Source: Globisporangium splendens | Taxonomy: Eukaryota > Oomycota > Peronosporomycetes > Pythiales > Pythiaceae | Reading direction: 5' to 3' | Assembly (NCBI GenBank): GCA_006386115.1 | Contig: VFIW01000118.1 | Location: 62,001-126,000, forward strand | DNA: 64,000 nucleotides | Shown here: piece after piece, positions 22,089 through 33,200 of the stretch | Position numbering within the stretch: the first letter of the stretch is position 1 | Layout: each line of letters opens with the position of its first letter | Made by a program: the position numbers and the translations under genes | Notes under the pieces: model-generated | Told to the model about the DNA's origin: nothing | The model's database searches: none | Seen by the model: the letters and a program-made list of their open reading frames with translations, nothing else

Positions 22089-22540
22089 GGTGTATAAAGA
22101 AATGAAGGGAAGAGCGGAGGGAGTGAAAATGGCGAGTGAATCTTTCTGGGTGGAGCTGTTCACATCTGGGGCTCAACGTTCAAGTTGGCAGCGACACCGA
22201 CGTGAAAACTCGACGGGAGACGGAGATGGTATCAGTCAAGTGATACTACGAATAAGGGCACTCATTGCAAAAGTTGATGCAAGTGAGAAATTATCGTTGC
22301 GGTTGGTTGCCTATAAATAGCTCCAAATTGAGGCAAAAGTGGATATTGTCGTAAAAGTGTCTCAAATGGTATAATTTAGTGAAAAGGACCTTCTTTTTGT
22401 GAGTGTGGATGTGTTTAGTGATACCATTTGAATAGTGGCCTCTGCGTCATTCACCAGTTGAAGAAATGAGACCTCATGATTCTTGCTTCAAAATATGATT
22501 TTCATCTTCTCCATTAACGGCGCCAAGTGGGCTTGCTTAT
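22089..22540. other. Spacer upstream of HADH
   Basis: The 452 bp hold the HADH promoter and the 3' end of the 881-residue gene. It is AT-rich from about 22300. No ORF or RNA is supported. Confidence 0.4.
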
Positions 22541-25186
22541 CTACAACCGTGCGTGGGGCTTTGCTGTGTCTTCATTCTCCCTATCAGCGTCCTCATTTGA
22601 GTACAGATTCGCGAGCTCCACGTACCATGCCGCGAGCCACGCGCGCTTCTCGGCATCGCAATGCTGCGAGATGGACGCGAATAATTGCTCTTTTAGTGCA
22701 CCGATCGCTTCCTTCTTCACAGCGCAAGTGCTCAGCAGCAGCTCGATCTCCATGGCCATCTGGACCAGCAGCTCCAATGGTCCCATCTTCAAGAGCTCAA
22801 ACACGATGCCGGACAGGTACAAACCACTTTTCGTCGTCGTGTTCGGCTCTGAAGGCTTTTCTTTTGCTGTGACGACTGCGTCTTGAGGTTCCTTGGCGTC
22901 TTGGACACTATTAGCCGAGTCGAGAGCCTTGCTTGGTGTGATTGTTGTCTCTGGAGCGAGCATAAGCTCAGCCACACGGTCGCAGCATTTTTTCAGCGCC
23001 CATAAGACCATCCGTTGCTGCGAACTCAGTCCCGCTGACACAGATGGAGAGGAAAAAAATGCATCACCACTTGCAGCTGAAGTCGCGAGCGAACTCGCAT
23101 AGTACAGTGCGCCAAAGATCACGCCACAAGTCCTGGCAATAGTGTCTTGACTCGCATTCTCTGGGTACTTGTCGAGCGTCAGCTGCAGATAGTGCGGGAT
23201 GATGTCGTTGATCGAGATGTATTGCCCTAAATGCGTCAAGCAAAACCCGAGAAACCGATGTGCAAAGGCGTCCAGTGGCTCGTATCCATTGTACAAACCC
23301 ATGAATACCAGTGCGATGGCTTCGTCCATCAATGCACTCGACTGGAATAACAAAACTCGGAGCTTTCGCTGCATGATGAGCCCCACGACGAGCACTTGAC
23401 AACTCAGGATGATATCCACCTCCTGCAGAATGCTGTTATCGCCATTGCCATTGTCAGTATCGGCAGCGCTCCATGCCGCTAGCGCATCGCGGTTGGACAC
23501 GGAACGAAACATTCTAGACAACACGGGTTCAGGCATCACCTCGATTGCATCCTCGAGTCGCTGGGTCAGTGTGATCATGAACGTATTTCGTTCCCTTGAC
23601 GAGCACGTTTCGCGCGCAAACTCCAACTTCGAGAGCGTCAAAAACGCTAACAGCGTCGCACTATGATTCCCGCGTTGCGTCTCTGTGAGCACCTGCAGCG
23701 TCGATGCCACAGTGTCGTAGAGTGTCTTCAAGTACTCCAGCAATGCGCGCGTGTCTGCTTTTGAGGTCGCTTCCTTGTCAGTTGAGCCAACAGCGTACTT
23801 AACTAGCACGTCACGGAGCAATTCCGGAGGGTAAACTGACTGGAGTGCCTGGAGTAACGACTTGTAGGACGCTGCCGAGTGTCGGAAAAAGCCGAGCGCT
23901 TCCACGACACACGCCTCTGTCATTTGGAACGACAGCGCGACCATTCCAGCGTCGTTATTCGAACGAATCACGCGCGCGAGGTTGTCCTGGAACACCTTTC
24001 TCATATTCGCCAAACGCTGCGATTGTTGTTCATTGGCACCGACTTGGAACGAGACAAGCGAGAGGTTCACGCATCGAAGTAGCGAGAATTGCTGCACCAG
24101 CACGCTTGTCCAGGTGCTGCCATTGAGAGCCTTTGTTGTCGCCGTGGCTGAAGCAATGCCGATCGCGACGCCCACAATCGTATGTGGATCGTGGGTATGC
24201 GGGAACGCGTCCATTTTGAGTTTCGAAACGACTAGATTGCCCAGCAAATCGACCACAGACGCTGCTTTTGCGTCCTCGTGAGCATTCGGCAGCGCATGCT
24301 GCACGAGCACCATGATCGCAATGCTCGACGCATGCTTTTGCCACTGGTTGTCGGTTGGTTTGGCACCAATAAGCGTCTGCAACTTCTGCACGGCAACATT
24401 CACGTTTGAGAGCAGTCGGCTTCCGTGCAGCAACGAGCTTTGGATATGCGCAATGAGCGACGCGCCGACATTGTTCAGGAACACGACGTCGTATCCGCGC
24501 ATGGCTTGAGCCATCCAGTGCACAAACACATCGAGTCGTTGGCTCCACCCTTCTTCGTGCATGCGGGCTTCTTGCGTCGCTGTCATCGCTTGAAAGGATT
24601 GCACTGGGCTTGAAACGACAACATCCCACAAACCACAGCTGAACGCAATCTGCTGTTGCGCATCACAATGCGCATTCGCAGCTGGAAACCCCACTGGCGC
24701 CTTCGCATTCTTCATCAATGCGATAACTTGCTCCGGTGGAATTCCATTATGTGCGGCGGTGGAGGGTTCTACGATACGCTGGAGATCGCGTACGCAGCTT
24801 CCGATCTCCATCCACTGCAGCCACAACGTAAGTGGGATCGGCGAATGGCGCACTGGAGCGAGCCACTGCGGGAGCGCTTTGCAGATCTCAACGTAAATTT
24901 CTTCAGTGACAGCACCACCAATACGAGGCACAAGCTCTGTCCCTGCTGCTGCAGCATTAGCGGACGGCGCCGCGCTCGCCCACACATCGTCCACATCACC
25001 ATTCTGTGCATCACTCTCTTCTCCTCTTGACGGCGCATAATGTGCCGCAAGCCGCGCGTGCAGCCAGCGCAGCAGCGCGCGCGTCGCCTGCTCAACGCGT
25101 GGGTCTTGCACGTCGCGTGCCGCCAGCGTCTGGAAGAGCGCCTGAACCCCCATGGCGCCCACATCCACAGCGCCTCCTTCTGTCAT
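22541..25186 (-). CDS. Unrecognised 881-residue helical protein
   Basis: A single long exon from ATG 25186 to the stop at 22541. I do not recognise the family. The composition suggests an all-helical, HEAT-like protein with many Leu/Ala-rich helices and no signal peptide. The most ordered part is about residues 620-730, with LGQYISINDIIPHYLQ and DTIARTCGVIFGALYYASS. A Thr/Lys/Pro-rich linker (about 760-800) precedes a C-terminal helix block (GPLELLVQMAMEIELLL). Codon use resembles neighbours. The unbroken frame of 2.6 kb makes it a real gene. An Inr-like element lies about 200 bp upstream. A role in a large complex would be a guess. Confidence 0.75.
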   Translation of the reverse strand: MTEGGAVDVGAMGVQALFQTLAARDVQDPRVEQATRALLRWLHARLAAHYAPSRGEESDAQNGDVDDVWASAAPSANAAAAGTELVPRIGGAVTEEIYVEICKALPQWLAPVRHSPIPLTLWLQWMEIGSCVRDLQRIVEPSTAAHNGIPPEQVIALMKNAKAPVGFPAANAHCDAQQQIAFSCGLWDVVVSSPVQSFQAMTATQEARMHEEGWSQRLDVFVHWMAQAMRGYDVVFLNNVGASLIAHIQSSLLHGSRLLSNVNVAVQKLQTLIGAKPTDNQWQKHASSIAIMVLVQHALPNAHEDAKAASVVDLLGNLVVSKLKMDAFPHTHDPHTIVGVAIGIASATATTKALNGSTWTSVLVQQFSLLRCVNLSLVSFQVGANEQQSQRLANMRKVFQDNLARVIRSNNDAGMVALSFQMTEACVVEALGFFRHSAASYKSLLQALQSVYPPELLRDVLVKYAVGSTDKEATSKADTRALLEYLKTLYDTVASTLQVLTETQRGNHSATLLAFLTLSKLEFARETCSSRERNTFMITLTQRLEDAIEVMPEPVLSRMFRSVSNRDALAAWSAADTDNGNGDNSILQEVDIILSCQVLVVGLIMQRKLRVLLFQSSALMDEAIALVFMGLYNGYEPLDAFAHRFLGFCLTHLGQYISINDIIPHYLQLTLDKYPENASQDTIARTCGVIFGALYYASSLATSAASGDAFFSSPSVSAGLSSQQRMVLWALKKCCDRVAELMLAPETTITPSKALDSANSVQDAKEPQDAVVTAKEKPSEPNTTTKSGLYLSGIVFELLKMGPLELLVQMAMEIELLLSTCAVKKEAIGALKEQLFASISQHCDAEKRAWLAAWYVELANLYSNEDADRENEDTAKPHARL

Positions 25187-25383
25187 TTTGGCGCTTGGTT
25201 CTTCTGTTTGCGAATGGTGGCTGACTGGATGCTGTTCGGAAAAACGCTGAGTAAACAGTGTTTTATAGCCAATGAGAGCGCTGTTTGGAGAGTCAACAAA
25301 AGGAAATGGACCAATCAGATAGTAGATGTCGACTTGAAGTTTGGCGAATTTCCCCTAGAGAAAAAAGTAATATGCAAACTGTA

Positions 25384-25391
25384 GGAATGAA
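25384..25391 (-). promoter_or_regulatory. Inr-like element upstream of the 881-residue gene
   Basis: On the minus strand TTCATTCC fits the oomycete Inr YTCANTYY. AGTTTGC follows three bases later, one mismatch from the FPR consensus MWTTTNC. It lies about 200 bp before the ATG at 25186. Sequence prediction only. Confidence 0.4.
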
Positions 25392-25668
25392 GCAAAAAAT
25401 GGGAAATTCGCGTATAAATTGAGTTATTGCTGGCGTTAATGTAGCGGCAACTCCACTTGGGTAGCGTATCGCATCCGTCAACGTATTGGAGAGTGTGTGT
25501 GTGCGTGGTTGTCTGCGATCCCAGGCCCTAAATATTCGGCTCAAGTCTCAATACAACAAGGCTATCAGATTGTTCAAGAAAGACCGAGTTGTGCATCGAA
25601 AACGCTCGTGAGTTGCACACCTCAAGAGCGCCTTCGATCACCTTGAGTCGTAGGACTTGGTGGTTCAT

Positions 25669-25992
25669 TTAGTCGGCGATTTTCCGGAGCTTGCGGAATT
25701 GTTTCTGGATCCACTTTCCCATGTGCTCAAAGAACTTGAAAAAATGCTTTAGCGGGTCAATGCTTGGAGCTTCTTGTGTGTTGCTTGCCTTTTTGTAGCT
25801 GTTGATGTTCAGTGGGTTTGGAGGCAGCTTGCTTTGCGGGGCACGTGAGTGGAGACCGGAAGGTTGCAGACTGAGCTCGCCCTGCTGCACTCTGGTTTTG
25901 TGGGTGACACTGCTTGTGGAACTGCCAAACCAAGCTGTCGGACTCAGCTCGTCTGGTCCCATGAAGAAGCAAACGTGAGACATCAAGTGCAT
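25669..25992 (-). CDS. Doubtful small ORF, 107 residues
   Basis: The ORF runs from ATG 25992 to TAG. The start MHLMSHVCFFMG is not a convincing signal peptide. The middle is Ser/Pro/Asn-rich. The C-terminus KHFFKFFEHMGKWIQKQF is strongly basic and amphipathic. I do not recognise it and see no effector motif such as RxLR. It could be a small gene, the last exon of a gene starting near 26100, or chance. Nothing else is supported in 25187-26435, apart from the Inr-like element. Confidence 0.25.
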   Translation of the reverse strand: MHLMSHVCFFMGPDELSPTAWFGSSTSSVTHKTRVQQGELSLQPSGLHSRAPQSKLPPNPLNINSYKKASNTQEAPSIDPLKHFFKFFEHMGKWIQKQFRKLRKIAD

Positions 25993-26435
25993 CCACCACG
26001 AAGAAACAGGTACTTAAAAGAGTAGCAGTAAGCTCAACTACCTCTTGTTGAAGTCGCCGCCCTTCATGCCTCCAATACGAAAGTCACATGGAGTGCATGC
26101 ACAAGCGAGAGCGACACAGAAGCGTCCTCGATATCAACGCTTTCGGGTGATCTATTGTCAGAATAGTACCCCCTCCCCTTCTTCCAAAATGTTTAACTGT
26201 AAATTATTCTGTCCTCCGCAGTACCCTAAATACCCACACTCCTTCGATAGTTTTCCATAACAAGGTACCTTATCTGACAGAAAATGACAGGTCCAGGTGA
26301 GATTTTTCATGTTTGACGTGACAATCCGGCCCATCGTTGTTCAAGAAGTCGGAAGGGGTCATCATCACTCTCGATCTGGTCATGACATCATCCGCAGAGC
26401 GCTAGCAGCCTCCCCATTCTGCAAAAGAAGAGACC

Positions 26436-27635
26436 ATGGCGCTCGTGCTCCCTCCGTTCCTCGTGACGCTCGTGGAGCGCGTCAAGAGCCGCTACCGCGT
26501 GTTGGCGCCGCTCGCGCTGCTGGCGCTCTTTCGGTACGTGTACCACCGCCGCCAGCGCCATCTCGAGCAATTGCGCGTGCACCGCGCGATCAACCAGGAG
26601 CTCACGCACGCGCGACACGTTGTGCATCATCCACACGGCGCTCGCGTGCCGGCGCTCGCTGCGGCAGCGGCGGGGGAGATCCAATTCCACCCGGATCTGT
26701 TGAGTCCAGTTGAAGAGTGGCATGATGTCGCGGAAGGTGTACAGATGCAATCGATCGTGTACCACGCGCTTCCGGATGCGAATGGTGTTGTCGACAGCGA
26801 TGTGCTCGTGCTGATCGTGCCAGGAAACCCCGGTATCGCGCACTTTTACTTGCCGCTGATGCGCGAAATCGTTGCGCGCCATGGCCGCCGTCATGAAGTG
26901 CGCAGTATGTCGAACGCGGGCCATTTCATGCCGTGGAAGAACAACGGACGCGAGTTCACATTCCAAGAGCAAATCGAGCACAAACTCAACTATGTCGATC
27001 AACGAATCGCGCAGAACCCGAATTTGAAGCTCATCGTGATCGGTCACTCGATTGGGGGCTACATCACACTGAAGATCGCCGAGCGATACCCCGAGCACAT
27101 CGCAAAGTTGTGCTTGATGCAGCCCACGATCATGCACATGATGAAGACCACAAAGGGTGCCGCGCTGACGCCAGTGTTTGAGCAGCACAAGCACGCGATC
27201 AAACTGGTGCACATGCTGGAGTTCCTGTGCCCAACTATCGTGCGCCAATTTTTCATCCGCTTGGCGATCGGCCGTGCCACGGAAGACGTGCTGCAGCATG
27301 CCACGCTGTCGCTCGTGAACCGCCACGTGATGCGCAACGTTCTCCTGATGGCGCTGCACGAGATGCAGCAAGTGCGCGAATTGGACGACTCCCTCGTCAA
27401 GACGCACGAAGACAAGACGCTGTTTGTGTACTCGCCCGTCGACGACTGGGTGCCCAACGAGTTCGTGCAAGGATACCAAGAGCGCTTCACCAAGTCGCGT
27501 CACCGCATGATCCCTCAATCGCATGGCTTCATGATGGACGTGAACGGAACGCGCGACATGGCGACACACATTTCCCAGTGGATCAGCGACGTCGTGGATG
27601 GCGACGCGTACAGCGCTTTGCCTCACAAAGTGTAA
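26436..27635 (+). CDS. LDAH-type lipid-droplet-associated alpha/beta hydrolase
   Basis: A single exon of 399 residues. The start ATG has a good context (GACCATGG). Residues about 20-36 (VLAPLALLALFRYVY) are hydrophobic and could anchor the protein to membrane or lipid droplets. The LDAH/DUF2305 pattern follows: LIVPGNPGIAHFY, SNAGHFMPW, the nucleophile elbow IGHSIGGY with Ser about 205, QPTIMHMMKT after it, an acid in VYSPVDDWVP (about 335) and the His in SHGFMMD (about 362). All catalytic residues are present. Family members act on lipid-droplet sterol or neutral-lipid turnover, though the exact substrate is debated. Confidence 0.88.
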   Translation: MALVLPPFLVTLVERVKSRYRVLAPLALLALFRYVYHRRQRHLEQLRVHRAINQELTHARHVVHHPHGARVPALAAAAAGEIQFHPDLLSPVEEWHDVAEGVQMQSIVYHALPDANGVVDSDVLVLIVPGNPGIAHFYLPLMREIVARHGRRHEVRSMSNAGHFMPWKNNGREFTFQEQIEHKLNYVDQRIAQNPNLKLIVIGHSIGGYITLKIAERYPEHIAKLCLMQPTIMHMMKTTKGAALTPVFEQHKHAIKLVHMLEFLCPTIVRQFFIRLAIGRATEDVLQHATLSLVNRHVMRNVLLMALHEMQQVRELDDSLVKTHEDKTLFVYSPVDDWVPNEFVQGYQERFTKSRHRMIPQSHGFMMDVNGTRDMATHISQWISDVVDGDAYSALPHKV

Positions 27636-28033
27636 CTTTGTGCTATTACTAGTATTTGGTTGTTTTATAGCTGGTCGAGTGGCTTGGACGCTGAGCAGGA
27701 GGCAAGCTCAAGCAAAAGGATACCCCCATAGTTAGTCAAAGGAGTAAACAAGTGAATGCATACAGACGTGAGTCGGGTCAGTGGAGCTTGGCTTTTACTT
27801 CGCTGGATATGAAAAGCAGTGGTGTTTGCACGTCGAACAGGAATGGTTCGTTGTCCTCTATGAAGTTGTGACACTGGACTCGAAAAGGCGCGTTCAGTTA
27901 GGCGGATGTGTTTCGCTTCATGTACGGCATAGCATCCCTTTAACGCAAAGAAGCTGCGCAAGTTAGTGCACCCTGAAGTCACCTACCAGCCATGGTGACA
28001 AAATCGAGTTTTTTTGTATTATCTTAGCGCTAT
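27636..28033. other. Convergent spacer before the right copy
   Basis: The 398 bp lie between the 3' ends of the LDAH-like gene (+) and the TPR gene (-). No gene is supported. It is the only visible sequence just left of the point where the two blocks begin to match (28034). Confidence 0.4.
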
Positions 28034-28038
28034 TGTTC

Positions 28039-29143
28039 TCAGCGGTTCTTGGAATGATCGTGTTCATCCTCCGCGGCATCGGCGTCGAAGAGGTCGAGGA
28101 TCTGCTGCTGGATCGCGAGCGCCTTCTCCTCCTGCCCACTCGCGCGATACGCTTCCGCAAGATTGTGGCGCGCCATGATCGTCTCGTTGTGCTCGGTGCC
28201 GAGCACGCGCTCGCGGATCGCCACCACTTTTTCGTACAGTTGCACCGCTTCATCGTACTTGCGCGCCTCCTTGCTCACATACGCGAGATTGTTCATCGCC
28301 AGCGCCGTGAGCGTGCTGTTAGGTCCGACGCGGCGTTCGAGCAGGTCTTTCGCCTCGGTGAGCACCTGGAAGGCCTTCTCCGGCTGCTTGTTGTGCCAAT
28401 GGATAATGCCCAAGTTGCACATCGTGAGCGAGATGTCCGGGTGGCCAGGCTCCAAGATACTCTTGCGGATCTTTAGCGCTTCCTCAAAGCAGTCAAGCGC
28501 GCGGTGCAGCGCATTCACGCGCTCCATCCCAGCTGCTGACAGCGAGAGCGTGCGGTACACCGACCCGAGGTTGTGCAGCGTCGTCGCGAAGGACGCGTGC
28601 TGCTCGCCGACGCTCTCCTTGTACGTCTGCAGCGCGTACTCGTACGACTCGACGGCTTCCTCCATGCGGCCCAGGTTCTTGTACATCAGCGCGATGTTCG
28701 TGATCGTGCTAGCAAATACCGGGTGTTTCTCGCCGAAGTGGCTCTTGACGGCATCGCGACACGAGAGACCGACTTCGAGCGCTTCATTGTAGTTCCCCGC
28801 ACTAGCAAGAGCAAATGTAAATACACCCCCACAATCACAGCATACACGCGCTTCCAGTGTACACAGCTACGTACTTGTATGCGTCGCGGATCTCGCGCTG
28901 CATCGCCGCGATGTCCTGCTCCACTTGAGCGTACGTCACGGGCTCGGCTTTCTGGTGCAGCACCTGCACGACCGGCGGCTTCTTCTTGTCGGACGCCGAC
29001 GACGAGTGACAGCGCACGCTGAGCGCAGCTAGTTGGGCGATCGCATCTGCGTTTCTGTCCAGAGCGGATGCCGCGCGCAATGCGCTGCGTCCGAAGCGCT
29101 TCTGCGTCGCCTTCGCGGCCGCGACACTCGCCATGCGCAGCAT
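28039..29143 (-). CDS. Mitochondrial TPR protein (right copy)
   Basis: The model is complement(join(28039..28801,28875..29143)), 343 residues, with the same structure as the left copy. The TPR exon is essentially identical in protein. The presequence differs slightly (MLRMASV for MLCMASV, KATQ for KAAQ). Intron sites are conserved (GTACGT to CTAG). The function is inferred only as a mitochondrial protein-binding TPR scaffold. Confidence 0.85.
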
Positions 29144-29599
29144 TTTCGTTTGATGGACAGATGTTCCCGTTCTGACGGTCTGATCAAAGCCACAAGTTGC
29201 ACGAGTTGTTCGTCCGGATAATTAACACTCTATCCGATTAAAACTATACTTTTGTCCACATCCGGACCCTTGTTCGAGAGGTGATCTTTGCCAGTATCAT
29301 CCGAATGCGTATAGTTGACAATTGGGGTGTCGTGTCCAAGAAAGCAAAGAGCTGCGAAAATGATGCAGCTTTCCGCCAAGTGCATGGGTGTCGTTGCTGC
29401 CTGTCGCACTGGAATGTACGTGGCGCGCGCGCTCGTCTGACATTTGCGCGGCAGCATTTTGCAGAGTCCAGGCAAACCAGCTCACTAAAAGCGGTGATGT
29501 CCCTGCACAAAAAAGCCACCCCAAGAACGCGCATGTGTACCCTGCCATCCAATGGCAATGCTGCAACATGCGTCAAAAATGTGCTGTCGTTTGTGCCCA

Positions 29600-30020
29600 A
29601 AACGGCAAAGAAAGCGTCGATAGCACCTGGCGATGCTCACAAAGGAAGCCAGTACAAATGGACGAGTACGCTACCTCAGACGAGCGCTGGCAGCCAACAC
29701 AGACGAAGCCCCAGTCGGTCGCCTTCTTCTTCTTCGCGCATTGCCAAACTTGAAGCCAAACTCAAGCCTGCGTTTGTGAAAAAGGCGCTGAAGCACGTTG
29801 TCGGATTCGTTATCCTCGTCGAGCACACCGAAGTCATCACCCCGTTTGTCTACAGCGAGTTTTTCCTTACGTGCAAGCACGTCACTCAAAGTCACTCGGT
29901 ACTCACGGTTGTAACTTTGTGTCATGCTTTCCTGCTCATGGAGGCTCTACTTGGTCGCAATGTCCCGCTTCCAAATCACGTCTACTACCCCGCACTTGCC
30001 CACATGAGCACTGAGAGGTT
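29600..30020 (+). pseudogene. Multi-pass membrane protein gene, C-terminus deleted (right copy)
   Basis: The frame is open from the Ser/Arg-rich leader through KKALKHVVGFVILVEHTEV and LPNHVYYPALAHMSTE without the TAG and the extra base of the left copy (TGG at 29659-29661; CCCGCTT near 29970). At about 30016 the next 376 bp of the left copy, which encode the remaining membrane helices and the last exon, are missing. The frame then runs into unrelated residues from sequence antisense to the RME-8 gene. The gene is therefore broken here in a different way from the left copy. Confidence 0.6.
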
Positions 30021-30208
30021 GAGCTCGTCCAAACTCAGGTTGCGGACTTGCCATCGAGGAAACGGTAGCCTGGTACATACTTTGGCATTTGTCAATGGGG
30101 TGAGATCCAGCGACCAACAGAGGTTTACATTATCCACATTACAAAATACCTGGGTCCTGTCGCGCTCTATATCTTTTTTATATCTTTTTCACTTGCATTC
30201 CTCGTCCT

Positions 30209-33200
30209 TTACCCGATCTTTTGTGGATTTGCACGGTCTGACTTCAGCAAAGCAGGCGCATGCGGCTGGACTAGAAGTCGTCGAAGGTCATCAGACGATC
30301 CTTGAGTTGTGTCACCGTGGGTTTCCCACACCCGAGATGCAACCAGGAGACTGGAGATCGCGCCGCCGCTACCGGGGTTCGACGACAGCACGGAGAGGAA
30401 ACGAGCAGCGTACGACTTTGTCAGTGTGCTCTCACCCAACTTCGACTTTGGCACAAGCGTCGAAAGGAGGTTCAGCAACGACGACGCCAACTGAGAACTC
30501 ACTGCAGCCTTCGCAAACTGCGTCGCTGCTTGTGTGTGCCGCTTCAGAGGAATCATGTGCAAGCAAAGCAAAAGCTGCATCTCGTTTGGGTCGCCCTGCC
30601 AAACATGAGGCAGCAAAGCCGACAAGCTCGTAGGATTCATTCCTTTCACCAAGTTGTCAATGCAAGCTGGGATCAAACAAAGATTGCCCAGCAGTTGAAG
30701 CGTAATTCGCGCCAGCTGACCCTCAGTAGACGCCTCGGTTCTCGACAAGTTCTTGTAGACCACCTGGAACGCACTCTTGATAAACGGCGGCACCAGAGTT
30801 GCCAAGGAATCCACGCACTTGCTGCTGAACGACAACATGTGCAAGCATTCAATACAGCGGAGTTGGAGCAACGGAGCGCATGCAAATGAGAATCCTTGTG
30901 GTTGAGCTTCGTGATCAAGCACAAACAGGAGAGCCAAAATTCCATCCGACTGCACCACTTGGAGATCCATATCTGGCGTATACTGAATGAGATGTCGGAT
31001 CGCCGTCGCAATGGGCAACAGTCGTTGCAACAAAACAGCTTCCAGGATTGACGGCTGAGCTCGAACTCCAGAGATGTCATGAGACAGCGCGGCAAGCAAG
31101 CCGTGCATCACGTGGCCACTTACAGTCTTGCTTTCAGTCGCAGCAGCTGCTGCAGCGGCAGCCTGAAGGGCTTTTCTCGTCAATGGTTTCCGCCCCGGAG
31201 TTGGTACAGGTTCTGCAACTTGCACAGGGTTCTGGTGGCCAGCAATCTGAGCCTCAATACCTACTTGCGGGCTCTCGTTGTAAAAGTTGACGTAGATTCC
31301 AGCCACACACAGTTCTTCCTTTTGCGCAGTGTACATGAAATGTGCCGGCAGCTCGAACACTCGGTGGACATCTTGTCCACTTAGATCCAGATTGGCATGG
31401 AATTTAACCGCTCTCTGCGCAATGCTGATCAGTTCAGCCCGCATGCGCTCCGTCCACATCACATGCGGCTGCCGCATTCCGTTCACAAGAACCTTCAAAA
31501 ATGGTTCAGGGCCAGATGTCCGCAAAATATCGATCAGCGGTCTCGTAAACACATTCTCGATTGTTGTCTGCATTCGCTTGACGTAAACAGCAATCGATTC
31601 CTCTTTCGCAGACGCTTTCAAGATCTGTTCGAGAGCCTTCGCAGCACCAATACCAATTCGTTGCGAATCATCTTCTGCGTTCTTTTGATCCGGGACATAG
31701 TTGAACAGCAGAAGCGTCAAATACCAGATGATACCATGCTCAGCAAGCTGAAGCAGGAGAACTTCAGCCATTTCACCAGAGCTGCCTCCCATTTCAAACA
31801 CAATTTGCAGCGACAGGTCAATTGCCAGTTGGTCGTCTGCTTGGGCCAAAAATCGGGTAAGGCACGGAAGCAAATCCAACGACTGCGCAGCCGCAGACAC
31901 ACGCCCGTTTGGCTGGTTGAGGACATTAACCAAAGCTTCAAGCACCCAGTGAGTAGTGACTCGTAAGTCAAACCTATTCAGCAACCCCAGGGCATCTTGG
32001 TTATGGAACAGTAACTGCAGTGAGCCGCAAAGAGCGCGCAAACCGAGGCCCGAGCTACATTCGTGAGCGTTCTCGTCCGAAAGAGCCACTGCCAGGTTAA
32101 TAACCCGAATAGCGCTTCCAAAAGCCTTCACGAACGAACTCTTCCTCGAAATTGCACCGCTCACATCAACAATGCTTCTCGCGCTTCTTGTGTTTCCATC
32201 TCGAAGTTCCATGATGCATTTCTCAAGCGCTTCCAAGATGTAAGCAAAGTTTCCCAGCGACGTAATGCTAGCGGAATCAGGGAAGCGGCGTAGCAATAGT
32301 GCGATTGCATCCAGCAGCTGAACAGCATCGTGAACACTCAGAAGCTTGGTGGTGAGTCCTTCGCTGGCCATCGCACCACGAGTGGTCATTAAGGCTTCAG
32401 GGTGAACCCATCGATTCACTGAGTCCATCAATGCCGATAAAAACGCGGCCTCATCATTGATTGGCCATCCAGGGAATTCCTTTTCATCCAGCAGGTTGTG
32501 AAGATAGTACTGGTAGCATTGCAAAGCGTGCACTTCTTTTGGGTACTGAATCAGCGCAACACACGCTTCATGGTCAGATTCCTCACCATTTGAGATGTAG
32601 AACATGCCATCTGGATCTGTGTGATGCTCCATGAACTTCTCGATATAGCTAACCATCTGGTCTCGCATAGTCGAATTCCAAACGACTTCTGGGTTGTTCG
32701 AATCGGAGAACAGCGCTTGCGCAAACCGACGAGGCCCGTGACGCAACAGCTGAGCCACCATTGATACCGGAAGCAGCCGAACCAGCCAACTCTTCAAGCA
32801 AATACGCGTCAATGGGTCCGGAGAAAACACGCCTTTCTTGTTTTGACCCCCTTGTTTGTCATCGACAAGATGTGGTACGTCCAAACGTGACTGGCGGAGA
32901 TGAATGTGAGAAATGAGTCTGGCTGCAACAGACATTTCTTCTACGTCGTTTGCGAATCGAAGCAAGTAGTAAAATAGACCGGTTGCATGAAGACTCGGAA
33001 TGATTGCTTCGTTGTGGCGCACAAGAAGGCGAATCAAGCCCAGGCATTTCTTGAACACAACGCGATTTGGACACGCTAGCAACGCAACCAAGAATCGAAG
33101 CGTATCATCTTCACAGAGACGGCGCTTGATCCGGCTAATCGGGCTGACGCCAGATCCCTCGAAATGCGTCAAGCGACCATACTTTGGGTACTTGACATCC

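Noticed and set aside
26388..27626. 412-residue ORF antisense to the LDAH-like gene
   Set aside because: It mirrors the GC-rich third positions of the real gene, contains no family motifs, and the sense strand has a complete catalytic set.
29281..30633. 450-residue open frame on the plus strand
   Set aside because: It is a fusion of the damaged membrane-protein frame with sequence antisense to the RME-8 gene, created by the 376-bp deletion; only the first part resembles a protein family.
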